From Oscillibacter sp. (GTDB lineage Bacteria; Bacillota; Clostridia; Oscillospirales; Oscillospiraceae), in contig NZ_JAQUVF010000018.1 in NCBI RefSeq assembly GCF_028693505.1, positions 1 to 49,049 on the forward strand: DNA of 49,049 nucleotides, written 5' to 3'. The stretch's first letter is position 1. Every line of letters starts with the position of its first letter. A model generated the notes under the pieces. That model was given only the letters and a program-made list of their open reading frames with translations, had not been told where the DNA came from and made no database searches. Both the position numbers and the translations under genes were made by a program. Shown one piece after another: positions 35,044 through 45,994 of the stretch.

Positions 35044-36590
35044 GACAGCATAAAGCAAAGGCGGCGGAAAACACGTTTTCCATCCTTGCGCTGGACGACG
35101 ATCCCATCATGACCTCAACGGTGCAGGCGTATTTCCAGCGTTCGGGCTATCATGTGGACGTTGAAAACAATCCGCTGCAGGCGATTGAACGGGTGCGGAA
35201 CGGGCAATACGATATTTTGCTGCTGGATTTTTTGATGACGCCCATTTGCGGCGATCAGGTGGTAGAAGAGATCAGAAAATTCAATCGGGAGCTTTTCATC
35301 ATTTTGCTCACGGGCCACAAGACGATGGCTCCGCCTATCCGCACCATTCGCGCACTGGATATTCAAGGCTATTATGAAAAAAGCGACCGATTCGACCAGC
35401 TGGAGCTGTTGGTGGAGTCCTGCGTAAAATCCATCCGCCAAATGCGGACGATCCAAAGCTATCAAAACGGCCTTTCCTCCATTATGGAGGCGCTGCCCGG
35501 CATCTACCAGCTGCAAAGCGCAGAGCATATCATGGAAAACGTGATACAGGAAGTGACGGGCTTGCTGCACTGCACGGGCAGCGTCCTTGTGTTGGATCTG
35601 GTCCGCTGCGGAATGCGCCATGACGAGGCGGGGACGCGCCGCTATCTTTCCTCTGCCGCCGGAACGCAGGTGTCTGCGCCGGAGGAGAGCGCGCTGGAGC
35701 CGCTTTTTCAGGAGCTGGAGAAAAACGGACGGGTGACGGCGGAAAAGAAGATGACTTTTCCGCTGACCAACGGGACGCAGGCAATGATCGGCTTTCTAAG
35801 CGTTGAGCTGAAGGAAGCGGTGGGATACGATCATCTCCAGCTGCTGGAGGTGTTCACACGTCAGGTGTCGGCGGCCCTTTCCAACATTTTTCTTCACGAA
35901 CTGGTGCAGGAAAAAAGCAAGGAGCTGGATCGGGCATACAGCCGCCTGCGGAACAACTATGCCGAGATCATCACCACGGTGCGCGACATCGTGGACGCAA
36001 AGGATTTTTACACCCGCAATCATTCCGACCGCGTCTCCTTTTACGCGGTGGAGCTTGCAAGGCGCCTGGGACGGAGCGAGACCTACTGTACCCGGCTGAA
36101 GGTGGCCGGACTCTTTCATGACATTGGCAAGCTGTCGATTCCGGATGAGATCCTTTCGAAAGCGGATACGCTGACGGACGAGGAATTCGCCGTCATCAAG
36201 ACGCATCCGGTCCGGGGAGAGAAGCTGCTGTCCGGAATCACCGGCTTTCATGATATCCTCCCAACGGTTCGTGCCCACCACGAGCGATACGACGGCCATG
36301 GGTATCCGGATCAGCTTGCCGGCACGGATATTTCGGAGCAGGCCAGAATCATTACCGTTGCGGACTCCTTTGACGCGATGACGTCGGATCGCAGGTACCG
36401 CGACAGTTTGGGCTTTGAGCGGGCAATTGAGGAACTAAAGAGAGAAAAAGGCGGCCAATTTGATCCTGCGCTGGTAGACGTATTCGTGGGACTGGTAGAG
36501 GAGCCGGGCTTTCTTGAGCGGGCAGCCAAAGCGGACCATCAGGGATACGACGCTGCCATGTGGGATAAAATAGAGGAGCTGAAATCATGA
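35040..36590 (+). CDS. Response regulator with HD-GYP c-di-GMP phosphodiesterase domain
   Basis: 516 residues. A receiver domain (about 12-130) has the acidic pocket LALDDDP, the phosphoacceptor Asp in ILLLDF and the lysine in YYEKSD. A middle GAF/DUF3369-like region (about 135-295) follows. The HD-GYP domain (about 305-490) has HDIGK and HHERYDGHGYP, the full metal and substrate motif of active c-di-GMP phosphodiesterases. Partner of the overlapping kinase. Its output should lower c-di-GMP, which could act on the MshEN domain of PilB encoded in the divergent operon. Confidence 0.9.
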   Translation: MRQHKAKAAENTFSILALDDDPIMTSTVQAYFQRSGYHVDVENNPLQAIERVRNGQYDILLLDFLMTPICGDQVVEEIRKFNRELFIILLTGHKTMAPPIRTIRALDIQGYYEKSDRFDQLELLVESCVKSIRQMRTIQSYQNGLSSIMEALPGIYQLQSAEHIMENVIQEVTGLLHCTGSVLVLDLVRCGMRHDEAGTRRYLSSAAGTQVSAPEESALEPLFQELEKNGRVTAEKKMTFPLTNGTQAMIGFLSVELKEAVGYDHLQLLEVFTRQVSAALSNIFLHELVQEKSKELDRAYSRLRNNYAEIITTVRDIVDAKDFYTRNHSDRVSFYAVELARRLGRSETYCTRLKVAGLFHDIGKLSIPDEILSKADTLTDEEFAVIKTHPVRGEKLLSGITGFHDILPTVRAHHERYDGHGYPDQLAGTDISEQARIITVADSFDAMTSDRRYRDSLGFERAIEELKREKGGQFDPALVDVFVGLVEEPGFLERAAKADHQGYDAAMWDKIEELKS

Positions 36591-38254
36591 TAAACATGCC
36601 AAATGAAAAGCCGGACTATCAAGCTCCGTGCTATGATACCTTTCCTGAATTTTTAAACGGGATCGGTGCGCTTTTTGCAAAAAGACCCGCCCTCTCCTGG
36701 TATACGCGGCGAAAAGAGGAATACGGCTATACATACCGGGAACTGGTGGATCGGGTCCGCGCCCTGCGGGAGGCCATCTGCGCCCAAGGTCTTGCGGGGG
36801 CGCACATTGCCATTGCCAGTGAAAACAACGCGGAGTGGCTGGTGACCTTTCTGGCCGCCGTTTCCTGCGGCTGTGTGGCGGTGTGCCTGGATATTGAACA
36901 GTCGGATGAAGGCATCCGGGATATGCTCCGCAGGGCGGATGTCCGGGCTGTTTTTCTGTCGTCCACCTTCCTTGGCATCTGTGAGCCTCTGCTTGCAGAG
37001 GGCACGGTGGAAAAGATCGTGCTGATAGAGGGAACGCAGGAGGGCGTGGCCACCAGCGAGGAGCTGTGCGCGCTTGGCTTTGCCCGTCTGAACGCCGGGG
37101 AGGACAGCGCGGCGGATATTGTGGTCCGGCCGGATCAGACTGCCGTGCTGGTGTTCACGTCCGGCACCACCAGCAAATCCAAAATCGTCATGCTCAGCCA
37201 GAAGGCGGTTTTGCAAAACGTGTATGACGGCGGCTCCTACGTTTGTTTTCAGGAAAAGGTGTTCACCGCGCTGCCGTTCTACCACGCCTACGGACTCAGC
37301 TGCGCTGTGCTCATCTCGTTTCAGCAGGGAGCGCACCTTTACATCAACGGGAATCTCAGAACGGTCATGGCGGAGCTTCATATGGCGCAGCCGGACACCA
37401 TGCTGGCAGTGCCCTTGATGGTGGAGACCATCCACAACCAGATCTGGCTGAACGCGGAGCGGGCCGGGAAAGCCGCCGGGCTGCGGAAAGTTCTGAAAAT
37501 GAACGCGGTCACCAGAAAGGTGGGCGTGCCATTTTGCGGGAAGGTTCTGGAGGATATCCGAAAAAAAGCGGTTGGAAATTTGAGCCTGATTATCTGCGGC
37601 GGCGCGCATCTGAGCCGGGAGATCTCTGAGGAGTTCGACCTCTTTGGCGTGCAGATCCTGCAAGGTTACGGCATCTCGGAGTGCTCTCCGCTGATCTCGG
37701 TCAACCGCAGGAAGGCCAACAAGATGGGCTCTGTCGGTTTGCCGCTGCCAACCGCGCAGGTGAAGCTGGTGGAGGGCGAGGTGTATGCCCGGGGTCCCTC
37801 TGTGATGCAGGGGTACTACCACGACGACGAGGAGACCGCCGAGGCGATGGAGGACGGCTGGTTCAAAACCGGAGACCTTGGATATCAGGACAAGGACGGA
37901 TTTTTGTATTTGACTGGCCGGAAGAAAAATCTGATTGTCTTTAAAAACGGAAAAAAGATTTCCCCGGAAAAGCTGGAAAACCTTTTTGCGTCCATTCCGC
38001 TGGTGAAAGAGGTCATGGTGTACGGAGCGGCCAGCGGCACCTCGGTGGATGATGTAAAACTGACGGCCAGCATCTATCCGGACCCCGAACGGATACAGGG
38101 CATGACTTCCTATGAAATTTTGAATCTGCTGCAAAAGGAAGTTGCTAAAATGAACGCGGAGCTGCCCACCTATCAGCAGATTCAAATGGTGACCATCCGG
38201 GAGAAGGAATTCCCCAAGACCGGAACAAAAAAAATTAAACGCTACGTGGAATGA
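36587..38254 (+). CDS. Acyl-AMP ligase (AMP-dependent synthetase), probable lipid loader
   Basis: A 555-residue ANL superfamily enzyme. It has the P-loop FTSGTTSKSK, the YGISECSP core motif near residue 365, TGDLGYQ near 430, and a C-terminal lysine region TGTKKIKRY. It starts inside the stop of the regulator (ATGA overlap) and is followed 16 bases later by a free acyl carrier protein. This pairing suggests it activates a fatty or other carboxylic acid as an acyl-adenylate and loads it on the carrier, for transfer to the first C domain of the NRPS. A plain acyl-CoA ligase role cannot be excluded. Confidence 0.8.
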   Translation: MINMPNEKPDYQAPCYDTFPEFLNGIGALFAKRPALSWYTRRKEEYGYTYRELVDRVRALREAICAQGLAGAHIAIASENNAEWLVTFLAAVSCGCVAVCLDIEQSDEGIRDMLRRADVRAVFLSSTFLGICEPLLAEGTVEKIVLIEGTQEGVATSEELCALGFARLNAGEDSAADIVVRPDQTAVLVFTSGTTSKSKIVMLSQKAVLQNVYDGGSYVCFQEKVFTALPFYHAYGLSCAVLISFQQGAHLYINGNLRTVMAELHMAQPDTMLAVPLMVETIHNQIWLNAERAGKAAGLRKVLKMNAVTRKVGVPFCGKVLEDIRKKAVGNLSLIICGGAHLSREISEEFDLFGVQILQGYGISECSPLISVNRRKANKMGSVGLPLPTAQVKLVEGEVYARGPSVMQGYYHDDEETAEAMEDGWFKTGDLGYQDKDGFLYLTGRKKNLIVFKNGKKISPEKLENLFASIPLVKEVMVYGAASGTSVDDVKLTASIYPDPERIQGMTSYEILNLLQKEVAKMNAELPTYQQIQMVTIREKEFPKTGTKKIKRYVE

Positions 38255-38270
38255 CAGGAGAGATTGCTCA

Positions 38271-38501
38271 ATGCTGCAACTGATTGAGGAGATTGTTTAT
38301 CAGGTCACCGGAAAGAACGGGCTTACCTACGATACCGATTTCGTTCAGGACCTGGCGCTCAATTCCTTTGATGTGATGAATATTATCGGAAAATTCGAGG
38401 ACCACTTTGATACCACCATCCCCACCCGGGATGTGTGGCATCTGCATCAGGTAAAAGATGTGATTGATTATTTAGCCGGCAGAGGCTTTACCCAGCCTTA
38501 A
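38271..38501 (+). CDS. Acyl carrier protein
   Basis: A 76-residue acidic carrier protein. The phosphopantetheine serine is in LALNSFDVMNI, with the usual helix following (GKFEDHFDTTIP). It starts 16 bases after the ligase and ends three bases before the phosphopantetheinyl transferase gene. It is probably the donor of the acyl starter for the lipopeptide. It is not the fatty acid synthesis AcpP, because it lacks the typical GADSLD motif and sits in this cluster. Confidence 0.85.
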   Translation: MLQLIEEIVYQVTGKNGLTYDTDFVQDLALNSFDVMNIIGKFEDHFDTTIPTRDVWHLHQVKDVIDYLAGRGFTQP

Positions 38502-38504
38502 CCG

Positions 38505-39056
38505 ATGAACGATCAGGGAGCGGATGTGCTGATTTACACCTGTCCCTTCGGCGGCGGCGCGGAGGAATCCCACCGCCTGCTGTACCGGGCGGCAGCACAG
38601 TATACCGGCGCGGCGGAATGCCGCTGGACCATTTCTCACGGGCCCAAGGGCAAGCCGCATTTCACCCAGATGACCGACGTGCACTTTAGTATCACGCACA
38701 GCGGCGCTTTTTGGATGTGCGCCTTTTCCGACCGGCCGGTGGGACTGGATTTGCAAAAACACCAGCCCTGCCAGCGTGAAAAACTGTCGAAACGGTTTTT
38801 CCATCCATGGGAGGACGCGTTTTTGAACCGGCGCGGCTATTTGAATTTTTTTGAGTTGTGGACCGCGAAGGAAAGCTACGTAAAATATACCGGGCAGGGC
38901 ATCACGGAAGAATTGGAGAATTTTTCGGTGGTAAGCCAAACGGGGGAATTCCCGCATTTGGCGGGGGTTCAGTTTCGGCTGCTGCCCTGGCAAAAGGAGT
39001 ACGCGCTGTGCCTGTGCGCACAGGAAATCGGCGCCGTGCATCTGACGGAGCTGTAA
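38505..39056 (+). CDS. Sfp-type 4'-phosphopantetheinyl transferase
   Basis: 183 residues, shorter than Sfp (about 224), with all signature motifs: GPKGKPHF, FSITHSG, VGLDLQK with the metal Asp, and FFELWTAKESYVKYTG. It transfers phosphopantetheine from CoA to the carrier domains T1, T2 and the free carrier protein next to it. It is the last gene of the plus-strand operon, 100 bases from the element end. Confidence 0.9.
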   Translation: MNDQGADVLIYTCPFGGGAEESHRLLYRAAAQYTGAAECRWTISHGPKGKPHFTQMTDVHFSITHSGAFWMCAFSDRPVGLDLQKHQPCQREKLSKRFFHPWEDAFLNRRGYLNFFELWTAKESYVKYTGQGITEELENFSVVSQTGEFPHLAGVQFRLLPWQKEYALCLCAQEIGAVHLTEL

Positions 39057-39076
39057 AGGAAACGGCGGCGCGGAAT

Positions 39077-39160
39077 ACGGATGACGGAAGCGTCATCCGT
39101 CCTATATGGCGCTATGCAATCAAACGGGACCGCTCTGCCATGGCAGGGCGGTCCCGTTTT
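39077..39160 (+). terminator. Tandem hairpins closing the NRPS operon at the element edge
   Basis: A perfect 10-bp stem (39077-39086 with 39091-39100, GAAG loop) is followed by a 17-18-bp stem with one G-T pair (39122-39139 with 39142-39159) ending in TTTT. Together they form a strong terminator, just inside the right attachment site, that shields sigK from read-through. Confidence 0.8.
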
Positions 39161-39170
39161 CATATGGTTA

Positions 39171-39194
39171 AGCCGCTATGATAGCATAGCATTT
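39171..39194. other. Right attachment site of the sigK intervening element
   Basis: The core CATTT (39190-39194) has the element arm 39171-39191 on its left and sigK coding DNA on its right. On the minus strand sigK reads through the core into the element and meets a stop four codons later (AMLS then TAG at 39178-39176). Confidence 0.85.
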
Positions 39195-39520
39195 TCAATG
39201 CATCTGGCAGCATATGTGGCAAGGCGCGCGCCTTTTGTGGCGTCGAAACTGGAGATGGCTTTGATGAGACCGATGGTGCCGATGGAGATCAAATCTTCCT
39301 GATCGGTGCTTTGCGTATAATACTTCTTGACAATGTGCGCAACCAGGCGCAGGTTTCGTTCGATCAGCGCGTTCCGGGCTTCGGCGTCCCCTTTGGCGCA
39401 GCGCTGCAGGCAATCCTGTTCCTCTGCGGCGGAAAGCGGCTTTGGAAAGGAACCGCCGCCGGACAGGCGCAGGGTAAACAGGAGCGTGTTGGCAAATAAC
39501 AGCAATGCGGCAGACAGCAT
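39176..39520 (-). pseudogene. sigK: sigK 5' part (N-terminal half of sporulation sigma factor K)
   Basis: 114 codons, of which 110 are sigK and the last four (AMLS) come from the element. ATG at 39520 has AAGGAGG eight bases upstream. A hydrophobic N-terminus ([17 protein letters not shown], residues 3-19) precedes SFPKPLS; this resembles the pro-sequence of pro-SigK. Region 1.2/2 follows: [13 protein letters not shown], then [15 protein letters not shown] and [10 protein letters not shown]. On excision the codon GAA-AAT is joined to GAG-ATC, giving RCIENEILMYF. The promoter on the minus strand may be mother-cell specific: CCCGCATAGAA lies at 39551-39541. Confidence 0.92.
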
Positions 39521-39574
39521 AGTATCTCCTCCTTGCTCCTTTCTATGCGGGCAAGGGAAGTCCTCATACGGGTT

Positions 39575-39603
39575 TTGCACTGCTTGCGGAGATATGTTAT
39601 ACT
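39575..39603 (+). promoter_or_regulatory. Sigma A promoter of the GIY-YIG/oxidase-like gene
   Basis: TTGCAC (39575-39580), a 17-base spacer and TATACT (39598-39603) form a good sigma A promoter. The gene starts 31 bases downstream. It runs divergent from sigK within the 114-bp gap. Confidence 0.7.
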
Positions 39604-39634
39604 GATTTGCAAACAGGAAAGGGAGGCGGCGGCA

Positions 39635-40351
39635 GTGGCGTGGTTTGTTTATATGCTTGCGTGCGGAGACGGGTCGCTGTACACCGGCTGCACCGACCAT
39701 GTGGAGCGGCGGCTGGCAGCGCATCAAAGCGGCAAAGGCGCCAAGTATACCCGTAGCCATCTGCCGGTCTCTCTGGTTTATCAGGAGCGGGTGCCGGATA
39801 AGTCTGCCGCGCTGCGGCGGGAGCTGCAAATCAAAAAACTCAGTCGAAAAGAGAAGTGGGAACTGATCAAAAAGGAGGAACATTGCAAAATGGAAATGCG
39901 CAGAAAAGACCGGCAGCAGTCCGCGGAATTTGCATGGAGCGTGGTGGACAAGTGCGCGTATGCCTTTTTGGCCATGACCGCAGTGGATGGCAGAGCCTAC
40001 GGCGTGCCGCTGACCATCGTCCGGGATGGGGAGACGGTTTATTTCCACAGCGCGCTGACCGGACGGAAGGCGGACGCCCTGCGAAAGAATCCGAAGGTGT
40101 GCTTGAACTGCGTGGGACAGGCGCAAATTCAGCCCGAGTGCTTTTCGGTCCGCTATGAATCCGCCGTCGCCTTTGGCAGCGTGGCGGAGATCACCGACGC
40201 GGCAGAGAAAAGGAAGGCGCTGCGGCTGCTGTGCCTCCGACACACGCCGGAGAGCATGGACCGCTTTGACTCCGCAGCGGACGCCGCCCTCGCCCAAACG
40301 GCGGTGTGGCGTCTGGCGGTGGAGGAGATCACCGGCAAGGCCAGAACGTAA
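39635..40351 (+). CDS. GIY-YIG nuclease domain fused to a pyridoxamine-oxidase-like (NimA-type) domain
   Basis: 238 residues from GTG 39635, chosen because GGGAGG (39622-39627) and a promoter lie just upstream. Residues 1-80 form a YhbQ/YazA-like GIY-YIG domain ([18 protein letters not shown]). From about residue 86 a split-barrel flavin-binding domain like NimA begins ([12 protein letters not shown], then [17 protein letters not shown]). Family members of the second type are small oxidoreductase-like proteins. Between the two lies an internal AAGGAGG (39872-39878) 11 bases before in-frame ATG 39890, so a separate second protein could also be made. The cellular role is unknown. Confidence 0.75.
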   Translation: MAWFVYMLACGDGSLYTGCTDHVERRLAAHQSGKGAKYTRSHLPVSLVYQERVPDKSAALRRELQIKKLSRKEKWELIKKEEHCKMEMRRKDRQQSAEFAWSVVDKCAYAFLAMTAVDGRAYGVPLTIVRDGETVYFHSALTGRKADALRKNPKVCLNCVGQAQIQPECFSVRYESAVAFGSVAEITDAAEKRKALRLLCLRHTPESMDRFDSAADAALAQTAVWRLAVEEITGKART

Positions 40352-40374
40352 CACGGACGCGCCGAAAAACGGAT

Positions 40375-40416
40375 ACAAACAAGGCCACACAGCTTTCGCT
40401 GTGTGGCCTTGTTTGT
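40375..40416. terminator. Perfect 19-bp bidirectional terminator
   Basis: A perfect stem (40375-40393 with 40398-40416, loop TTTC) lies between the plus-strand fusion gene and the 3' end of the minus-strand solute-binding protein gene. A-rich and T-rich edges suit both directions. Confidence 0.85.
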
Positions 40417-40509
40417 CATTTTGCTTCCCCAAAGCTGGAACGCTTTCCGGAAAACCATAAAACCGGACTGCGGGCTGTTTGGGCACGCGAGAGCGGCAGG
40501 GCGCGCCTT

Positions 40510-42048
40510 TTATTCCGCTTGCAGGTGGATCACGCACTCGCTCAGGTTATAAAAAGGCTCTGCCATGGTGGGGGTCAGGCCGTCCAGCACATCTGTCTGC
40601 ATGAGGACGGAGGCGGATTTGAAGCAGACGGGCAGGATGGGGGATTGCGCCCGCAGATGGGTGCACAGGGCCTCCATCGCTGCGGCGCGGTCTGTGGCGG
40701 CGGACAGGGCCAAAAGAAGCTGGTCCGTCTGGGGATTGGACCACCGTCCGTAATTCAGCGCGCCGCCGGTGGAGAGAAGCCCTGCGAGATTCCAATCGGC
40801 AGTGAGCTTCACTTCGCCGAAATAGAGGTCGAAGTTTCCCGCGGACAGGGCGGCGGCGTAAGCTTCCCATGGAAGGGCGCTTACCTTCACCGGAACGCCG
40901 GCCGCTGTTAAAAAGGAGGAAAGATACTCCGCCACGGAAACCTTGAAGCTGTTTTCCTCGTTGACCAGCAGCGTGAGTGTGTGGCTGGGGGTGTATCCGC
41001 TGGCTGTAAGCGCGGCAGCGAAGTCGTCTGCCGAATAGCGCGCTTCCAGAGAGACGGGATAGAGGGAGGAGCGGGGAGAAACGGGAAACTGCGCCGCAGC
41101 GCCATGACCGGAGAGAAAGGCGCTGACCACATAGGAGCGGTTGAAGCCCTTCCAGAGCGCCTGACGGAAGGCGGCATTGTCCAGCGGAGCGCGGGTGGTG
41201 TTGCAGCCAATATACAAAAGGGTGGTGGTATCGGCGTCCAGATAGCTGGTATTTCCAGTGGCGCTGATGGAGCTGGTACCGATGAGGTCGGCGGTGATGA
41301 GCTGGACGTCGTGAGAGGTGAAGCGGTAGAGCATGGTGTCCCGGTCCGCCGCCTCCACAAGGGCGATGCGGTCTATCGGCTGCCTGCCGCCCCGCCACCA
41401 GGATTGATTTGCCACCAGATAGGCCCTCCCGTCGCTGACGGAAAAGAGATAGGGACCGGTGCCCACCGGCGCGGCGTCCTTCTCCGTGCCGGCCTTTACA
41501 ATGGGGACGTCCAGCAGGGCCGGAAAGCCGGTGTTAGGTCCGCTGAGAGAGATGGTAACGGTGTTACCGGCGGCGGAGATGGAGACAATCCCGGCAAAGC
41601 GGGCGCGGTAGCGCTCGGCGGAGCGGGCGCGGTCCAGCGTGGCCTTTACGTCGGCGGCGGTCAGCGGCGCGCCGTCGGAAAAGGTGATCCCCGATTTCAG
41701 CACGAAGGTATAGACGTATGCGGCGGAATCGTAGGTGTACTGCTGGCACAGCCATGCTTCCGGTTCCAGCGCTTCGTTCAGGCGGAACAGCCCTTCGTAC
41801 AGAAGGGAAGAGACCGTCTGCTGCATGCCGTCCGGGCAGGAGACCGGGTCCAGAGACTGGTCGGGCGCATAGGGGAGAGCGAATACCTTGGGGAGAATGG
41901 ACCGGGTCTCGGTGGTTTGGGGGGCGCTTTGACCGGATTGGACGGGGGTGAGGCCCTCCACCTCGGGAGGCGCCTCCTGCCAGCAGCCGGTCAAAAGGAC
42001 GGCGGCCAGCGAAAAAGAGAGAAGCACCTTCAAAAAATGGCGGTTCAT
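40510..42048 (-). CDS. Peptide/nickel-type ABC transporter solute-binding lipoprotein
   Basis: A 512-residue SBP_bac_5 family protein. A signal peptide with lipobox LLTGC (Cys at residue 22) anchors it outside the membrane. Family segments include [35 protein letters not shown] and [10 protein letters not shown]. No permease or ATPase gene is beside it, so it must work with a transporter encoded elsewhere. Its start overlaps the stop of pgeF (42045-42048), so the two are translationally coupled. Confidence 0.85.
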   Translation of the reverse strand: MNRHFLKVLLSFSLAAVLLTGCWQEAPPEVEGLTPVQSGQSAPQTTETRSILPKVFALPYAPDQSLDPVSCPDGMQQTVSSLLYEGLFRLNEALEPEAWLCQQYTYDSAAYVYTFVLKSGITFSDGAPLTAADVKATLDRARSAERYRARFAGIVSISAAGNTVTISLSGPNTGFPALLDVPIVKAGTEKDAAPVGTGPYLFSVSDGRAYLVANQSWWRGGRQPIDRIALVEAADRDTMLYRFTSHDVQLITADLIGTSSISATGNTSYLDADTTTLLYIGCNTTRAPLDNAAFRQALWKGFNRSYVVSAFLSGHGAAAQFPVSPRSSLYPVSLEARYSADDFAAALTASGYTPSHTLTLLVNEENSFKVSVAEYLSSFLTAAGVPVKVSALPWEAYAAALSAGNFDLYFGEVKLTADWNLAGLLSTGGALNYGRWSNPQTDQLLLALSAATDRAAAMEALCTHLRAQSPILPVCFKSASVLMQTDVLDGLTPTMAEPFYNLSECVIHLQAE

Positions 42049-42860
42049 AGACCCTCTCCTTCGGTCAGGGCGATCATGGCGATCTGGGCGCCCCGGCGTT
42101 CACCCATTTTTCGGTGGGACCAGAACAGGTCCGGACGGCAGGCGGTGCAAAGACCGCAGGTGTCGATCCGCTCCGGCGAAAGCCCGGCCCGGAGGAGCCA
42201 CAAACGGTTCAGTCCCGCGAGGTCCACGTGGTATTTTGCACCCCGCTCCACGAGATAGGGCGCGGCCTCAGCGCCCAGCGCCTGCACCATGGCGTCCGGC
42301 ACGTCGCCGTCGGTTTCAAAGCAGCAGGAGCCGATGCAGGGACCGATGGCGGCCACCAGATCCCGGGGGTGGGAGGAAAAAGCGTCCTGCATTGCCTGGA
42401 CGGTTTTTTCCACAATGCCCGCCGCGCAGCCCCGCCAACCGGCATGAATGGCGCCGACGGCGTGTTGAACGGGGTCGTGGAGCAGCAAAATGCCGCAGTC
42501 GGCGGAAAAGACCACCAGCGAAAGACCGCGCTCCCGGGTGATCAGCGCGTCCGCCGTGTAGTCCCGGGGGGACCACAGGCCCTTCCCGGCGTCCTCCGTA
42601 TGGCAGACGCGGACAGTGGCCTCGTGGACTTGGCGGCTCAGCACCACCTGGGCGGGGTCGGTCCCGAGAGTAGCGCAAAAGCGGCGGAAATTCTCCTCCA
42701 CGGCGGCGCTTTCGTCTCCCCGTCCCACGCCCAGATTCAGCGTGTCAAAGGGGGGCGCGCTGACGCCGCCCAAGCGGGTGGAAAACCCGTGGGCAATGCC
42801 CGCTTGCGCCGCGAGGAGGGGGGATTTCAGGCAGGAGAGGGTGTGGGATTCAAAGGACAT
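42045..42860 (-). CDS. pgeF: PgeF/YfiH laccase-domain protein (peptidoglycan editing factor)
   Basis: A 271-residue purine nucleosidase/laccase-fold protein (Cu-oxidase_4, DUF152). Metal-site segments are SRQVHEATV, SADCGILLL, AIHAGWRGCA and GPCIGSCCFE. E. coli YfiH removes L-Ser misincorporated in peptidoglycan precursors, and other members act on purine nucleosides. ATG at 42860 follows AAGGAGG. It is downstream of secA after a hairpin. Confidence 0.85.
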   Translation of the reverse strand: MSFESHTLSCLKSPLLAAQAGIAHGFSTRLGGVSAPPFDTLNLGVGRGDESAAVEENFRRFCATLGTDPAQVVLSRQVHEATVRVCHTEDAGKGLWSPRDYTADALITRERGLSLVVFSADCGILLLHDPVQHAVGAIHAGWRGCAAGIVEKTVQAMQDAFSSHPRDLVAAIGPCIGSCCFETDGDVPDAMVQALGAEAAPYLVERGAKYHVDLAGLNRLWLLRAGLSPERIDTCGLCTACRPDLFWSHRKMGERRGAQIAMIALTEGEGL

Positions 42861-42884
42861 CGGCGTTCCTCCTTGAAACGAGAG

Positions 42885-42924
42885 AACGCCCCCCGCCCTC
42901 CGGCAGGAGAGAACAGGGGGCGTT
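42885..42924. terminator. Hairpin between secA and pgeF
   Basis: AACGCCCCC (42885-42893) pairs with GGGGGCGTT (42916-42924). The loop can form a further small stem. On the minus strand it lies 57 bases after secA and before the pgeF ribosome site, so it probably ends or attenuates the secA transcript. No long T run is present. Confidence 0.55.
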
Positions 42925-42981
42925 GATGATTTGATTGCAGTGCTTTCCGGAATCCGGGCCGACTTGCAGAGGAGGGGACGC

Positions 42982-45732
<2,751 letters not shown>

Positions 45733-45794
45733 AGTATTCAAAAACATCCTTTCCGATTTCGGCTCTTTCCTGAGAAAGGGAAGAAAATAGACTC

Positions 45795-45825
45795 ATTATA
45801 AATAAAGAAACTCGCAAAAAAGCAA
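45795..45825 (-). promoter_or_regulatory. Candidate secA promoter
   Basis: A perfect TATAAT on the minus strand (45800-45795) lies 63 bases before the secA start. A TTGCTT at 45825-45820 gives a long 19-base spacer. The leader contains a short inverted repeat CTTTCCTGAGAAAG (about 45765). The rest of the 345-bp gap to the plus-strand gene is AT-rich in its first half and has no gene. Confidence 0.4.
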
Positions 45826-45994
45826 ATGTAGCATATCACAATTTGGCATGGAATGCAAAGAAAAAAATGAAAACAGAGAAAAGTTCACAATCGGCGGGCA
45901 AAGTAAACGAAGCACCCGGCCTTTTTTCAGCGGTTCTTTGAAAAAAATGCGGCTGCGCTCGCCGCAAAATGGCGGGAGAGGCCGGGAAAACAGA

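Larger units (their letters stand above)
3720..39190. mobile_element. 35.5-kb skin-like sigK intervening element
   Basis: The 35,471-bp segment is bounded by a 5-bp core repeat and 21-bp inverted arms (17 of 21 identical) and encodes its own large serine recombinase at the left end. It interrupts sigK at the IEN/EIL junction. Both sigK parts have the same orientation, so excision is a deletion that restores the reading frame. Cargo: a type IV pilus operon and an NRPS/two-component operon. I see no integrase, conjugation, capsid or plasmid replication gene, so it is not an intact prophage or ICE. Known skin elements (48 kb in Bacillus subtilis, about 15 kb in C. difficile) carry phage-like remnants; this one does not. 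Confidence 0.9.

Noticed and set aside
3700-39210. Element as an ICE, plasmid or intact prophage
   Set aside because: No relaxase, type IV secretion, replication, capsid, portal or terminase gene is seen between the attachment sites; only the serine recombinase serves mobility.
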